Assembly (NCBI GenBank): GCA_015179045.1
Contig: WHUZ01000008.1
Coordinates: 248,001 to 312,000 of the forward strand
Direction: 5' to 3'
DNA length: 64,000 nucleotides
Origin: Kalaharituber pfeilii
Lineage: Eukaryota; Ascomycota; Pezizomycetes; Pezizales; Pezizaceae
Program-made: the position numbers and the translations under genes
In this document: piece after piece, positions 1 through 9,792 of the stretch
Layout: each line of letters starts with the position of its first letter
How positions within the stretch are numbered: the first letter of the stretch is position 1
The notes under the pieces: model-generated
What the model saw: the letters and a program-made list of their open reading frames with translations, nothing else
Database searches by the model: none
Told to the model about the DNA's origin: nothing

Positions 1-1100
1 GTACGTCGAGATGTGGTGAAACACAGTAGTTGATTGGCAGAAATTGACTTGTGTGTATAACAGTACCAAAGTTTGAAAGTAGTTCTTGACTGACTGGAAC
101 AAACATAAAAGAAAAAAAAGAAAAACGTGTATTTCGAGAAGAAGTACTTATTCGGCTGGCTAATTCTATATTGTTGATCATTTTACCTGTAAAGCATTTA
201 GTATCTTAAAAATTTCTCAACACCAGCAATTGTAGAATTAATAGCTCAGGCTGAAGATTGATCGTGACCTTGGGAAGGGAATTTCAGAGCGTGTCCTTAC
301 CTGAAAGCAATCTAATTCGCGGTGGTTTTAAAGCACACTGAAAGAGACCTAGGTCCCTGGCAGTGGCCCCACACCTCTTGGAATCGATCCATACATTGGC
401 AGAGGAAGCAAAGGCATGGGAACACGGAGGTCACTAGATCCAGTGGCCCGCCAGTTAGACGGAGAGGTCAGTGGGGAGCAAGATTATGCAGTCCGGCGAC
501 GCTAGCTGAAACACAGAAAAGAGATTTAGGTTACTGCACTTTGGCCTATAGACAAAGGGGGGCGAAGAAGGAGGGGTACAAGTGAGCGTTTGTTAGCGTA
601 GGCGTCGCTGGGCTCGCGAGAGTGGCACTGAGGCGACTACAGATTCGCGAAGGCAGCGAAGCGGACGGCAAAAGGTTACGCGAGAGCGTTAAGTGAGAGT
701 TCAACTTAGAACACCGCGAGTGTCTTGATTTCTTCTAGCTATCTATTCGGCCCCTTTATATAGACTTTCCGGCCATCATACATGACTTGGTCAATTTAAC
801 AACAATATGTCAATAATATAGATAAGGCATGTAGATAAGGAGACGTAGTAGAAACATGCATTAGAAGTAGCAATAGTAGCAACTAATACATGTGCGCATA
901 TTAGTGACAATTGGTAAGCGCTGTGCAGTGCTGTCATACGACTTACTGCTTGACACACTTCATTAGCCACCTGCCGGTTTGTGGGCTGAGGAATCCCTGC
1001 GTTGCCTAGTGGTGATCAGTCACATCTTCAGCATACGCCTTACAGCGATTCAGGCAGGGGTTCCGGACGTTTCCCGTAAGTGTTACCTTAGACGTAACAG
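1..1100. other. Non-coding stretch, no gene seen
   Basis: No frame has coding character. A TATA-like CTTTATATAGAC at about 754-765 lies in otherwise non-coding, moderately GC-rich sequence, which would suit an LTR or an old promoter. I found no paired LTR, primer-binding site or TSD, so this is not assigned to an element. Confidence 0.3.
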
Positions 1101-1124
1101 CGTTCACGATATGGAAGCGGAAGT

Positions 1125-1565
1125 GTGCTGCCCTCCTGCTTTATAGAAAGCAGCGGCCTAGATGTATATAAGCGGCGTATGAGTTGCAGAATGCGATTAG
1201 TTCGCATAGACGTCAGAGGTGAGCTTGGAAACAAGCGTAGAGATATCGCTGGTAATATTCACAGACTCGCAGCCAGCAATTGCGGCGGTTCCAAAGGCGG
1301 GCATAGGGGGCGGGGCGAGGACGGATGACCTGCCGAGGGTAGTGACAGATAAATCAAGGAGAAAGAGGCAGGGAACAAGACGAAGCCCATGTGGGTCAAG
1401 GCCCACTTAAACACTGATGGGGAAAAGGAGGGCTGATGAGGAAGCAAAGAAGGCGACCAATAGGGACCGATCGGTGGTCACGGAGAGGGACTGCGGCAGA
1501 ACTGGAAGCAGATAAGGGCGTAGGACAGGAGGAATGGGGGGACAGAGGGGGGAAGGTCATGAGGT
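1125..1565 (+). pseudogene. Lineage-B LINE relic, RNase H part (plus strand)
   Basis: Broken plus-strand frames retain an RNase H signature: TDSQPAIAA near 1255-1280 (LINE RNase H usually has TDSQAAI) and MWVKAHLNT near 1390 (usually WVKAHIGI), followed by an EEAKKAT-like stretch in another frame. Stops and frame changes interrupt every 60-100 codons. The right edge abuts a minus-strand copy of the same lineage at about 1570, so the two 3' halves face each other. Family assignment is good; the exact ends are uncertain. Confidence 0.6.
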
Positions 1566-1569
1566 CGAG

Positions 1570-2060
1570 CTGGTTCCACCCCCTTCTAAAACCTGATCCC
1601 AGAAACTTCCGGACGGTTCTTCTGGTTTCTGCATCAGGGAAGCTCCCCTATATCCCTCCACCTCTCCCCCCTCCCCTCTCCTCCACACCTTCGCAGCCCG
1701 GAACGAAAATTTCTCGCTGCATTACGTCATTCCCTCCTTATTCCTCGACCCGGGTCAGTAAATCGCACACTTCTAAAACCTTTCCCGGAAAAGAACCTTT
1801 CCAACTCATCCCACACCTTCCCATTCTCCGCCGTCCTTTTCCAGTTCTTCTCCATGTCCCCCCATTCTCTAAAGCCTTCTGGACGAAACCTCTGCTGACT
1901 GCACTGGAAGGCTAGGTGCTCCCCCATCTGGACCTCCCCGCAGCTGCACTTCTCCGATTCTGCCACTCCTATCCTCTTAAACCATGCCCTGCACCTCCCT
2001 CTCTCCAGGCGCAAGGCAGTGAAATTGGATACTGCTATCCTATTCCACTCCATGACCCTT
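1570..2060 (-). pseudogene. Lineage-B LINE C-terminus (zinc finger) and 3' UTR
   Basis: A minus-strand frame of about 108 codons (1727-2053) encodes the C-terminal tail of the LINE ORF2: NFTALRLERGRCR, then a CxC-x7-H-x4-C finger (CSCGEVQMGEHLAFQC), then a Trp- and Glu-rich end (WDELERFF). The same peptide recurs at 15158-15318 and 16192-16480. The lineage-B 3' UTR follows leftward, but the terminal hairpin and poly-A are missing. The copy is therefore 3'-truncated, unusual for a target-primed insertion, and fused tail to tail with the plus-strand relic at 1125-1565. Confidence 0.7.
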
Positions 2061-2602
2061 CCCTTCCCGTATCCCTCTACTTTTCTCGCTTAGCGATCGA
2101 TCTCACAGGTACAGGGATATGTATCGGAGTGCTAGAAGGAGCATGAGGAGTTGCTGGGAGGTCAAGGTGAGTATTGGCATATAGTATGTTGGTTGCAAGT
2201 ACAGAACCGGAGCTGGGGGATCTCGGGTAAGGGGCTCCGGCCGGAGCGTCGGGAACTCCCACCCCGCGGCGGGGACGGGGATTGGTTCATCACACTGACC
2301 TTGAGAAAACACAACTACAAACTCAACCAAAAGTACTCCCTTTTCAAATTCGAAAAAAAATTTAGATTCTCCGATGCCTATTCTTGTGGTCTATTAATTT
2401 TATGCAATTTTCTAGCTACGTTATGACCTTTTTTAAGTGATTCTTCGACCAGTAGTGAAAAAGAGGTGCAAGAATAAGGAATGTAGCTCCAGAATTTGTA
2501 ACTCCAACAACTGATAGGAGAGGCATGTTATATTTATTAGTACGAAATGTAGCATCTAACTCCGTTATAAAGCCCGATGCGAAGCGTCTTGTTCGATGAA
2601 TT
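2061..2602. other. No gene recognised
   Basis: Short frames only. The right end (2603-2616, TAGCTGTTGGACGT) is the left TSD of the next insertion and recurs at 2996-3009. Confidence 0.4.
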
Positions 2603-2616
2603 TAGCTGTTGGACGT

Positions 2617-2995
2617 CCTAGGAAATAAAGGACTACGGCATTGGAAGTTCCAAATCGGAAGAGCCGACGGACCGGAATGCCGGTGGTGCGGCAGGGGCCT
2701 GGAGAATACCACCCACGTGCTGACGGAATGCGAGACATGGAAAAGGAAGTGGCCCGGGGGGAGAAGGACATCAGGAAACCCCCCAAAGACGGAGACAGGG
2801 ACACACTGGCAGGACTACTGGAACGGGTTGGACGGTCATAGGCTTTCTTAGTGTTCACTTTCATTTCTTCTCCCATTTCCTCTCATTTTCTTCCAATCTG
2901 TTATCCCCTCCATGTATTTAAACAATACCTCGCCATAGCCTCACAGGCGGCATGCGAGTAATGATATAAGAAAAAAAAAAAAAAAAAAAAAAAAA
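2617..2995 (+). mobile_element. Lineage-A LINE 3' fragment with TSD
   Basis: A 379-bp insertion bounded by TSD TAGCTGTTGGACGT (2603-2616 and 2996-3009). It encodes the last ~75 codons of ORF2, including the finger CRWCGRGLENTTHVLTEC (C-x2-C-x8-H-x4-C) and WKRKWPGG, then a 3' UTR, the lineage-A hairpin (CTCGCCATAGCCT / AGGCGGCATGCGAG) and about 27 A. The upper stem reads CCT/AGG instead of the usual CCC/GGG, a compensatory pair. Confidence 0.9.
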
Positions 2996-3009
2996 TAGCT
3001 GTTGGACGT

Positions 3010-3131
3010 ACAAAATAGGGTGTCTAGGCGGTGTATCTCAAATTCTTGCTGAACTATTGTATAGCGTAGTATACAGTGCATATTTGCATTTTCTAGTAAC
3101 TGAAAGATGCGCACTATGGTTTGTGATTAAC
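3010..3131. other. Short unassigned spacer
   Basis: Between the LINE insertion and the next hairpin insertion; no coding signal. Confidence 0.3.
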
Positions 3132-3141
3132 TATCAGTAAC

Positions 3142-3195
3142 ACTCGCCATTGCCCTTAGGGCGGCATGCGAGTACTGATATAAAAGAAAAAAATA
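3142..3195 (+). mobile_element. Hairpin-only insertion, lineage A
   Basis: TSD TATCAGTAAC (3132-3141 and 3196-3205) flanks only the terminal hairpin (ACTCGCCATTGCCC / GGGCGGCATGCGAG), ACTGATAT and a short A-rich tail: 54 bp with no other LINE sequence. Confidence 0.85.
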
Positions 3196-3209
3196 TATCA
3201 GTAACAGGC

Positions 3210-4168
3210 TTAGCTATTATAGTACGCGTTCGGTCCAATTGGGGCAAGTAGAATATTGTTAGCTTGTGTATGGCTAACACCTGCTTCCTTAAGACGACGA
3301 GCTTCTGCAAGGATCTTTTCATAGTCTTGGTTGAATACCAAATGCTCAGAATATTCGAATAGATCTTCAGCTATTTCATGAGTATGATTAAGTTCGTTTA
3401 CTCCTTGTAGCCACTCCTTTTGTGTGCTACCATCGTCGAGTTTTTCAGCATTCTTTAGTGATACATATACCTCCCATTTGCAGCCTAGGTGGCAATGCTA
3501 ACTCGAACTCAGTAATTAACCTATAACCTCTACATAGTTTAAGTGTCAACTTGACTTACCAATACCTGCGGTTGATAAAGCTTTTTCCCAGGCTCATCTT
3601 GACTTACACTGCCAGTAGCTTTATATTCCTTTTGGGTCATAGCAACCGGAATGCAGGTGGTGCGGGAAGGGCCCGGAGAACTTCGCACACATAGCTAATG
3701 TGTGCCAGACATGGAGGAACAAGCTAAAAGACGGAGCGGGGGGACTGAGACAGCCGGAGAAGGGAATAAACATCGCGGAGATACTGGAATGGGCAGGACA
3801 AGAATGACAGTTTAGCTTACTCTACTTCCTTATTTCCTAGCTTCTTATTTTCGTGTCTAACTCTATATGTATCTAATAAAACCTCGCCATAGCCTACCAG
3901 GCGGCACGCGAGTAATGAAATAAAAAATAAAAAAAAAAAAAAAAAAAAATTGGGTCATAGCGGTAGCTGTTAACCCATGCCGGTCACCAGGACCATCCCT
4001 ATAGTGAGCGCATCTGTACCAAATCCTGCCAGCCTGCTGGGAGCCTCTTGCTACTGAGACCAAGAAGCCTTGCGAAACTGCGTAAGCCGGCAATTGGGTT
4101 TTTGCAGCACTCGGGTTTAGCCCATAACTTTTACCCTTCTCAGGCTTTTTTAAATATGCAGCTGGCAT
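3210..4168 (-). pseudogene. FAR1-like N-terminal half of a MULE transposase
   Basis: After removing the LINE insertion at 3644-3949, the minus strand reads from ATG at 4166-4168 through a FAR1/WRKY-GCM1-like DNA-binding region (LPAYAVSQGFLVSVARGS ... RIWYRCAH). A plausible donor GTAAGTCAAG follows just downstream (about 3555), with an acceptor at CCTAG. The second exon, KWEVYVSLKNAEKL ... NHTHEIAEDL ... LKEAGVSHTQANNILL, matches the Cys/His part and helical linker that follow FAR1 domains in fungal MULE transposases. The frame ends at a stop (3210-3212) where the DDE core would begin. Cysteines expected in the second part are partly lost. I found no terminal inverted repeats, so it is a relic or an N-terminal-only derivative. 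Confidence 0.7.
3644..3949 (+). mobile_element. Lineage-A LINE 3' fragment inside the MULE relic
   Basis: A 306-bp insertion with TSD TTGGGTCATAGC (3632-3643 and 3950-3961). It contains degenerate C-terminal ORF2 (CRWCGKGPENFAHIANVC-like), the 3' UTR, the hairpin with CCT/AGG upper stem, and poly-A. The surrounding frame (MTQKEYKATG) closes up when it is removed. Confidence 0.9.
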
Positions 4169-4169
4169 A

Positions 4170-4738
4170 GCCGCAATGATCTAATGGGTACGTACGAGAG
4201 AGGCAGCAGACATTGTTGTTGATTTTTGTTTTTATATGTTGTGTGAGGTAAGGCAATATGAAGCGAGCAATAGAGGGTGGTGGGGCAGTGTGAGATATAC
4301 TGTGGCATTCCAATTTTTCAAAGATTTCGTGATTTCAATTTCAGAAAGTGACTAGACAGAGACATTCCGGCGGGATACTGCAAAGGAGAAGGTCAATTGG
4401 ATTGCAACAAAATTAAGTGCAGAAGTGGCATAGCAAGAGCCTGGGATATCTGGCGGGCTGCGGGGACGTCTCGACAGTGGATTTCACAGGCGAAGGAGAT
4501 GAAGAGGAGAGCGGGGGAGATTGGAGGGACTAGAACGTGGGGTGGGCAAAGGGGATAAGAGATGTCTTCGAGTCTGTAGCAGACGCATGCATAGCATGGT
4601 CAGCTTTGTCATGCCTGAAGGAGTAGATGAAGTATTATGGGGGGGAGAATGTGAGAGACTCAATGTGAGAGACTAGAAGTAAAAGAGGTCTCAGGGAATG
4701 GGAGGAAAGGAGGGGCGACACAGAATGGGAAGCTTCCT
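4170..4738. other. No gene recognised
   Basis: Plus-strand purine-rich sequence running into the LINE relic at 4740; part may be degraded ORF2 upstream of RNase H, but no motif can be read with confidence. Confidence 0.3.
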
Positions 4739-4739
4739 T

Positions 4740-5290
4740 TAAGTAGGCCACCAAAGGCATGGCGAGGGTGTACACTGATAGGGGCAAGGATAAGAAGGAC
4801 AGGATGGAGGGTGGTTTCTGGCACTGGGATGGAGGTGGGAGGGAAGGCATGGGCACAGGGGACACTGTGTGGGATGGGAAAGTCAAGGGGATGAAAAAGG
4901 GCTTGGAGAGGGCAGCAGAAGCACCAGCATCTGTGATGATACTGACAGACTCACAGGCCGCAATAGGAGCAGTTGAGGAAGGCAGGCAGGCGGGGTAGGG
5001 CAAGAACGACGGACCTGAGGTGGGTGTGAAAGAAATTGCAAGAAGGAAGAAGGTGGGCAGCGACATGAAGCTTATATGCGTAAAGGACCACATAGGCATC
5101 AAGGGGAACGAGAAGGCGGATGAGGAGGCGAAGAAGGCAACCAGGAGGGAGTGGGCAGTGGTCACAGAGGGGGGGTTGAGACAAAAGTGCAAGCAGCTGA
5201 GGGCAGCAGAGAGGAGGGGGGGGAATATGGAGGGGGGAAGGTCATGGAGTAGAGCAGACGAGCGGCTACCACCTTCACGAGGCTGAGGAG
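4740..5290 (+). pseudogene. Lineage-B LINE RNase H relic
   Basis: Plus-strand frames carry VYTDRGK (normally YTDGSK) at about 4765, ILTDSQAAIGAVEEG at about 4935-4980 and, after a frame change, KDHIGIKGNEKADEEAKKAT at about 5080-5140. These are the RNase H core motifs of the ORF2 C-terminus. The motif order is right, but the D/E active site is only partly kept and stops separate the blocks. The zinc-finger tail and 3' hairpin are absent. Confidence 0.7.
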
Positions 5291-5294
5291 GAGA

Positions 5295-5604
5295 ATGGTG
5301 AATAAGTGGATATCCTGGAGCAACTGTTCTACTCCTTGAAGGCATAGATAGAGGGAGAAGGTAGTCTCTTGGCCAGACTTAGACGCTGACTAGGGACAAG
5401 GGGCGATGCAGGTCTCGTGTAGGCTCGTAACCAGACGCTAACTAAGCGGAGTTTCATGCGACGCTGACTAAGTCTGATTACGAGGCTGGGTTTCGTGTAG
5501 ATAGTTGAGTCCCTCTTGTACATGCTTGCGTCCGACTTCGGCCCAGGGGCCCTACCATAGCGAGTACGATAAGCGAGGTTACGTCATAACTATTAAAGAA
5601 AATA
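5295..5604. other. Unassigned; degenerate lineage-B tail at about 5548-5600
   Basis: No gene. CCCTACCATAGCGAG ... GCGAGGTTACGTCA near 5548-5585 resembles an old lineage-B terminal hairpin on the plus strand with an eroded A-tract. The preceding part repeats GACGCTGACTAAG-like words about three times. Confidence 0.3.
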
Positions 5605-5990
5605 CAAAAAAGACAAAGAATCTGCCTGGCCAGTTCGTGAACCGCAATGTTTGTTCTTCATCCCACCTTCAAGGCATAGAACAATTCTCGAGGATGTCTA
5701 CCTCTGCATCGTTCTCCTGCCTCTCCACCGACTCCTCTTGCTCCACATCTTCCCATCTTTCCCACCCTAGGGCAGTCTCCTTCTTCACATCTGAGGGCCA
5801 GATGGTCCGCAGTAGTCTTTCCCACGCCCTGCCTTGGCGAACAGCTGCATGCGGGGTCACATGAAAAAAAAATGAAAAAAAAAAAAAAAAGTCTTTCCCA
5901 CACATTCCGCCTCTCTCCTGCCGATTCTCTCTCCCCAGTCTTTCATCATACTCAGGCCTATTCCAAGCCTCATGAAAGTTGTGGCCGCTC
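5605..5990 (-). pseudogene. Probable degraded LINE ORF2 C-terminus
   Basis: Minus-strand frames read WERLLRTIWPSDVKKE and WERWEDVEQEE, resembling the Trp/Glu-rich C-terminal end of lineage-B ORF2 (EWGDMEKNWKRT). It is interrupted by the hairpin-only insertion at 5826-5889. No finger or RNase H motif remains, so the assignment is tentative. Confidence 0.35.
5826..5889 (+). mobile_element. Hairpin-only insertion, lineage B
   Basis: TSD AGTCTTTCCCAC (5814-5825 and 5890-5901). The insert is the hairpin GCCCTGCCTTGGCGAACAGC plus TGCATGCGGGGTCACATGA and an A-tract: 64 bp. Confidence 0.9.
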
Positions 5991-6173
5991 TACTGAAGCC
6001 TCCTGAGGGCAGCCCCTCGCTACTACCTGCGGTCCGGTACTCCTAACGTGAGGGTGCTAGCGAGCTTTAACATATTGTTACTAGTAAAATAATCACTACT
6101 ATGATGCTAGAGCTGTGATCAAAGGATATTAAAGTAATTGCCACCCTCGGGACAATCATATGGATTACCAAAT

Positions 6174-6231
6174 ACCCTGCCATGGCCAAGTGCTACAAGC
6201 GGGGTTATGTGATTAAAAAAAAAAAAAAAAA
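6174..6231 (+). mobile_element. Hairpin-only insertion, lineage B
   Basis: TSD ATGGATTACCAAAT (6160-6173 and 6232-6245), a perfect 14-bp duplication around ACCCTGCCATGG ... GCGGGGTTATGTGATT plus about 18 A. Confidence 0.95.
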
Positions 6232-6278
6232 ATGGATTACCAAATTGTGGAAGTTCGGTAATTAGCACTCAGTGAGGA

Positions 6279-6279
<1 letters not shown>

Positions 6280-6314
<35 letters not shown>
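6280..6314 (+). mobile_element. Poly-A-only insertion with 13-bp TSD
   Basis: ACTCAGTGAGGAT occurs at 6267-6279 and 6315-6327. Between the copies lies only AT followed by about 33 A. It has the structure of a target-primed insertion in which nothing but the tail was copied. Confidence 0.85.
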
Positions 6315-6318
<4 letters not shown>

Positions 6319-6392
6319 AGTGAGGATGTGGAGTGGTAGTGGGTTAGTTTTTTAGCCCAGTCCTGCTTGACTATTGCGAGGGCTATCGAGTG

Positions 6393-7455
6393 TTTTTTTT
6401 TTTTTTTTTTTTTTTAATTTCACGTAACCCCGCTTGCAGCTGTTCGCCATGGCAGGGTCCCTAGACCGAAGCCCGGAGACAGGCACCTGTGCAACTACCT
6501 ACAAAATCATCCCCTGTAAAAGCACACAACAATACCACGACTTCGGTGATGCAGAGGAAACACAAAGCGAAAGCCCAATCCCCCAAGAGAACAATCAAGC
6601 ACAAATACCTAAATATCCTCCCAGAAAATCAAGCAGTCATGTCCATCTCCTCCACATCCCTCCCCTTCCCCTTTCTGTCCACCTTTGTAATTCTATCCCA
6701 GTCATACAGGCACGAATCGTACCACTTGCCTGACAACCTTACCTTCGCTAGTGTTTAGCTATCCAATTCCACCTCCCCCTCCAGGTAGATCACAACCGAG
6801 CTAGCCTTCTTTCCCTCCCTCCTCTCTTTCTTCACCAACCATCTTGCCGCAGCAATCTTTCCCATCCATGGGTTCGCATTCTCCATCCAATCTCTTACTT
6901 TCCCGAGTTTCTTTGTCACCGCAATTCCATGTACTACGATCGCACGACCGGATTGCGGGAGTGTCCTTTCCTTTGGGGTTGGCTTCGGAGATGGCTTTTT
7001 TTTATTATTTCAGTACTCGCGTGCCGCCCTAGGGGCTATGGTGGGGGTTTATTGTAAATGAGAAAAGAAAAGAAATAACTAGATACATGTATTTCCCGCG
7101 GTGCTCATACGTGATGCGGGTGGAAAGTTAAAACTTGTACCGAGCCTGTCTATTTCCTTCCTCTGTCCGGCTCGTACACAGTCGTCCGCAACCGTCTTCC
7201 CCCGAGTCTCACTTTCCCAACGTCCTTCTTACACTCTAGGTATAACACCACCGAGCTTGTCTGCTTTCCTTCCTCCATCAGGGTGGTCTTCTTCCGCAGC
7301 CTTCGGAGATGGTGCTGGAGATGGTTTCTTGGACATTTTCTGCTTAGGAGGACTAGTACTCTGCCCCCCTTTCACTTTTTTGGACTGGAAAGCAGTGGAC
7401 TTTGTTCGGCATTTGGGTGGTGCCACTGGAGGTCGGTCAGAATTGTCCCCTTCCG
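6393..7455 (-). mobile_element. ORF1-only LINE-like element, lineage-B tail
   Basis: TSD GGGCTATCGAGTG (6380-6392 and 7456-7468). After removing the nested insertion at 6995-7300 and its TSD, the minus strand encodes an ORF1/Gag-like protein. It has a basic, Ser/Pro-rich N-terminal part (STSPPKQKMSKKPSPAPS) followed by AIVVHGIAVTKKLGKVRDW ... GKKASSVVIYLEGEVEL, the conserved C-terminal block of fungal LINE ORF1. A ~300-bp non-coding 3' region leads straight to the lineage-B hairpin and poly-T. No RT, endonuclease or RNase H sequence is present. The 5' end is probably truncated. Confidence 0.75.
6995..7300 (-). mobile_element. ORF1-type 3' fragment with lineage-A tail, nested
   Basis: TSD CTTCGGAGATGG (6983-6994 and 7301-7312) inside the element 6393-7455. 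The minus strand reads QTSSVVLYLECKKDVGKV then VRLGGRRLRTTVYEPDRGRK and stop, and then the same 3' UTR as the ORF1-only element at 25191-26882 (TTTCCACCCGCATCACGTA ... ACCGCGGGAAATACA), ending in a lineage-A hairpin. Thus an A-tailed ORF1 element jumped into a B-tailed one. Confidence 0.85.
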
Positions 7456-7468
7456 GGGCTATCGAGTG

Positions 7469-7834
7469 GTTACCTACAGTATGTCAAAGGGAAAGGAAAA
7501 GGAAAAGCACAATCGTTGCGAACTACTCTTCTCTGCTCTCCTCCACCACAACCTCTAAAATGACCAAACATTCAGTGGATGGCCGCAGGTGGCACCTTCT
7601 TCGTTTGGTAGCAAAAGAAATAGAAGTACCACCAGCAAGCAAATGAATCACCCTTCCAGTACTCCATACGCTTTACAGTAGTAGAATAAATTTACAGGAT
7701 TAAATCAACCAGCCAGGCGCTGGCCACCATATGCACCAAGAGTCATCCACCACCGACATCGATTTAGAACTTCATCCTGTCTTGGCTCTCCTAACTTGCA
7801 CTATCTCCAGGTACCGAGCACCTGTCCTCTCCCT
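7469..7834. other. 3' flank of membrane-protein gene copy 1; no other gene seen
   Basis: Non-coding between the LINE TSD and the stop codon of the minus-strand gene. No poly-A signal could be singled out. Confidence 0.3.
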
Positions 7835-8945
7835 CTATCCAGCTAACTCCACAGGAACTGGGGTCGCGGAAAGGTCAGCCTTGTACACTGGCACTTCCTC
7901 CCTGGGGTTCCTCATCAGGTCCTCCGCTGCCAATTCTGCACCATGGGGCCCAGCAGTTGAGGGCCCTGAATTTGGACCGTTCGAACCTAACAGTGACGAA
8001 CCTAGATGGCCAATGTCTTGAAAATGTGACGGCAAAGCAGCTATTCTCCGCTTGCGTTGCCTCCAGATTCTAATGCTCATAGCAATGAGCAGGACTCCGA
8101 TGAGTGAAGAGACGCCCACGATTGCTGCCAGAGCGCCTTTCGTGAGGCAACTGCCGCCTGGAAGATTCTTGTTGCTCTGGTAGGCCCAAATTCAGCTTTG
8201 GAAGGTATGTCGAAACCCTGACATTGGCGTCTCCACCGTCCACATCAGAAGCGCCAATACTGTTGATCGTAGTGATAACCACTATATCAAAGTCTATAGT
8301 ACTGGTGGCGATATTGATGGTCCGTAAATTAGAGGCAGAAGTATTGGTGACGATTGTGGTGATCGCCTCTACAGTGGAGGCGGCGGTACTGTCGAAGATA
8401 GTGATGGTGGTATCCTCGGCAGTCCCCATCGTACCGCCGCGCACCAGGCGACGACAATGCCCTCCTGGATACCCTTGCCTTCGTCGTCAGCGCAGAACCT
8501 GTAGCAGTCAAGGGCTATCCTTGCAGTGTCACATTTGCACTGGTAGTCAGTCCCTGAACATTGCTCAAACTTCCTGTTGGCATTCCTAAGGCAAAGGTCC
8601 GAGCTGGCTTGCGCGTTGCACTGGTTAGGATTGGGCCCGAGGCTTATCTCTGCAGCAAACGCAGCATGAACTGTTTGCGTTCTGCCGTCTTGCTTGGTCG
8701 TATAAGCGAACGAGACAGACGTTGGGAGTGAGGTAACATCGTTAGTGATGGTGAGGACGCTGGGCTGATTTTGGACGTAGCTAACACACGATGGACGAGG
8801 AAGGCAGGAGAAGCCACTACGTAATCAGAATATACCAATAGGAGGTTTATGTCAGTTCAAATATAAGAATTCCGTGCATTCTTAGCGCAGCTGCATTCCA
8901 TCCGAAGAAACATTGAGGGCGAACAGCTCCAAATGCGACTTACAT

Positions 8946-9008
8946 TTTTTTTTTTTATTTTTTTTTATTTCACGTGACCCCACATGCAGCTGTCCGCCAA
9001 GGCAGGGC
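8946..9008 (-). mobile_element. Hairpin-only insertion, lineage B, in an intron
   Basis: TSD ATGCGACTTACAT (8933-8945 and 9009-9021) duplicates the minus-strand 5' splice site GTAAGT, so two identical donors flank the insert. Poly-T, then TTTCACGTGACCCC, TGCAGCTGTCCGCC and AAGGCAGGG. Confidence 0.95.
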
Positions 9009-9320
9009 ATGCGACTTACATCGGGCAACAGCCGAACCCGTATCCAACCTCTTGCAAATACAATGCCTCCTTACTGAAGTTGTCGCCCTCATGCTCACAT
9101 AGAGTGTACGACGTTGGGCATGCGGTTGCCGTCCTCACAACTTCGCAGCAGCCTATTTCGCTGTGAACGATGATGCATTCATTGAAATTGGAAATGGTGC
9201 ACAGGCGAGTTGTCCGAGTTGGCATTCGTGGCTTGATCTCTTTATGCGCAGTGCAGAAGATCAGAGAGCTTGAGAGTCCGCACGAAAATGACTGATTGGA
9301 GGGTCCTAATGTCCGTATGG

Positions 9321-9595
9321 TCCGACCCGGGTCGGGGAAAAAATTTGCAGGTTGCGAGGGTGTGGAGAAAACTGCGAAGGTGTGGAGAAGAGGGGAGGGG
9401 GGAGAGGGGGAGATATATAGTGGAGCCTCCTGTGGCAGAACCGGAAGGACCGTCCGGAGGTTTCTGGAATCCGGTTTTAGAAGTAGATAGAAATTTCTTT
9501 GTTTGTTAAGCCTGTCTCCGGGCTTCGAGGGCTTGCCCAGGGACCCTGCCATCTGCAAGCAGAGTTATGTGATATTAAAAAAAAAAAAAAAAAAA
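9321..9595 (+). mobile_element. Lineage-B LINE 3'-UTR fragment
   Basis: A 275-bp insertion with TSD AATGTCCGTATGG (9308-9320 and 9596-9608), splitting the signal-peptide exon of the membrane gene. It contains the B 3' UTR (CCTGTCTCCGGGCTTCGAGG, then GCTTGCCCAGGGA) and a hairpin that has lost its loop (CCCTGCCATCTGCAAGC), then poly-A. Confidence 0.9.
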
Positions 9596-9714
9596 AATGT
9601 CCGTATGGTGGTTTTGGGGCGTTCACCTGACGAGTTGTGGATTGTTGCTTGCCAATGTATCGCCGAGCTGATCAGGAATGCAATAATGCTCACCAGCAAG
9701 GGCTTGTGTGAATT

Positions 9715-9766
9715 TTTTTTTTTTTTATCACGTGACCCCGCTTGTAGCTGTTCGCCATGGCAGGGC
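9715..9766 (-). mobile_element. Hairpin-only insertion, lineage B
   Basis: TSD GGCTTGTGTGAATT (9701-9714 and 9767-9780), a perfect 14-bp duplication; poly-T, ATCACGTGACCCCGC, TTGTAGCTGTTCGCC, ATGGCAGGGC. It lies at the start of the signal-peptide exon of membrane gene copy 1. Confidence 0.95.
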
Positions 9767-9792
9767 GGCTTGTGTGAATTCAGCGCGACCTA

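Noticed and set aside
4635..5345. 236-codon minus-strand frame
   Set aside because: Antisense of the purine-rich LINE RNase H relic on the plus strand; Ser/Pro/Leu runs are the expected shadow.
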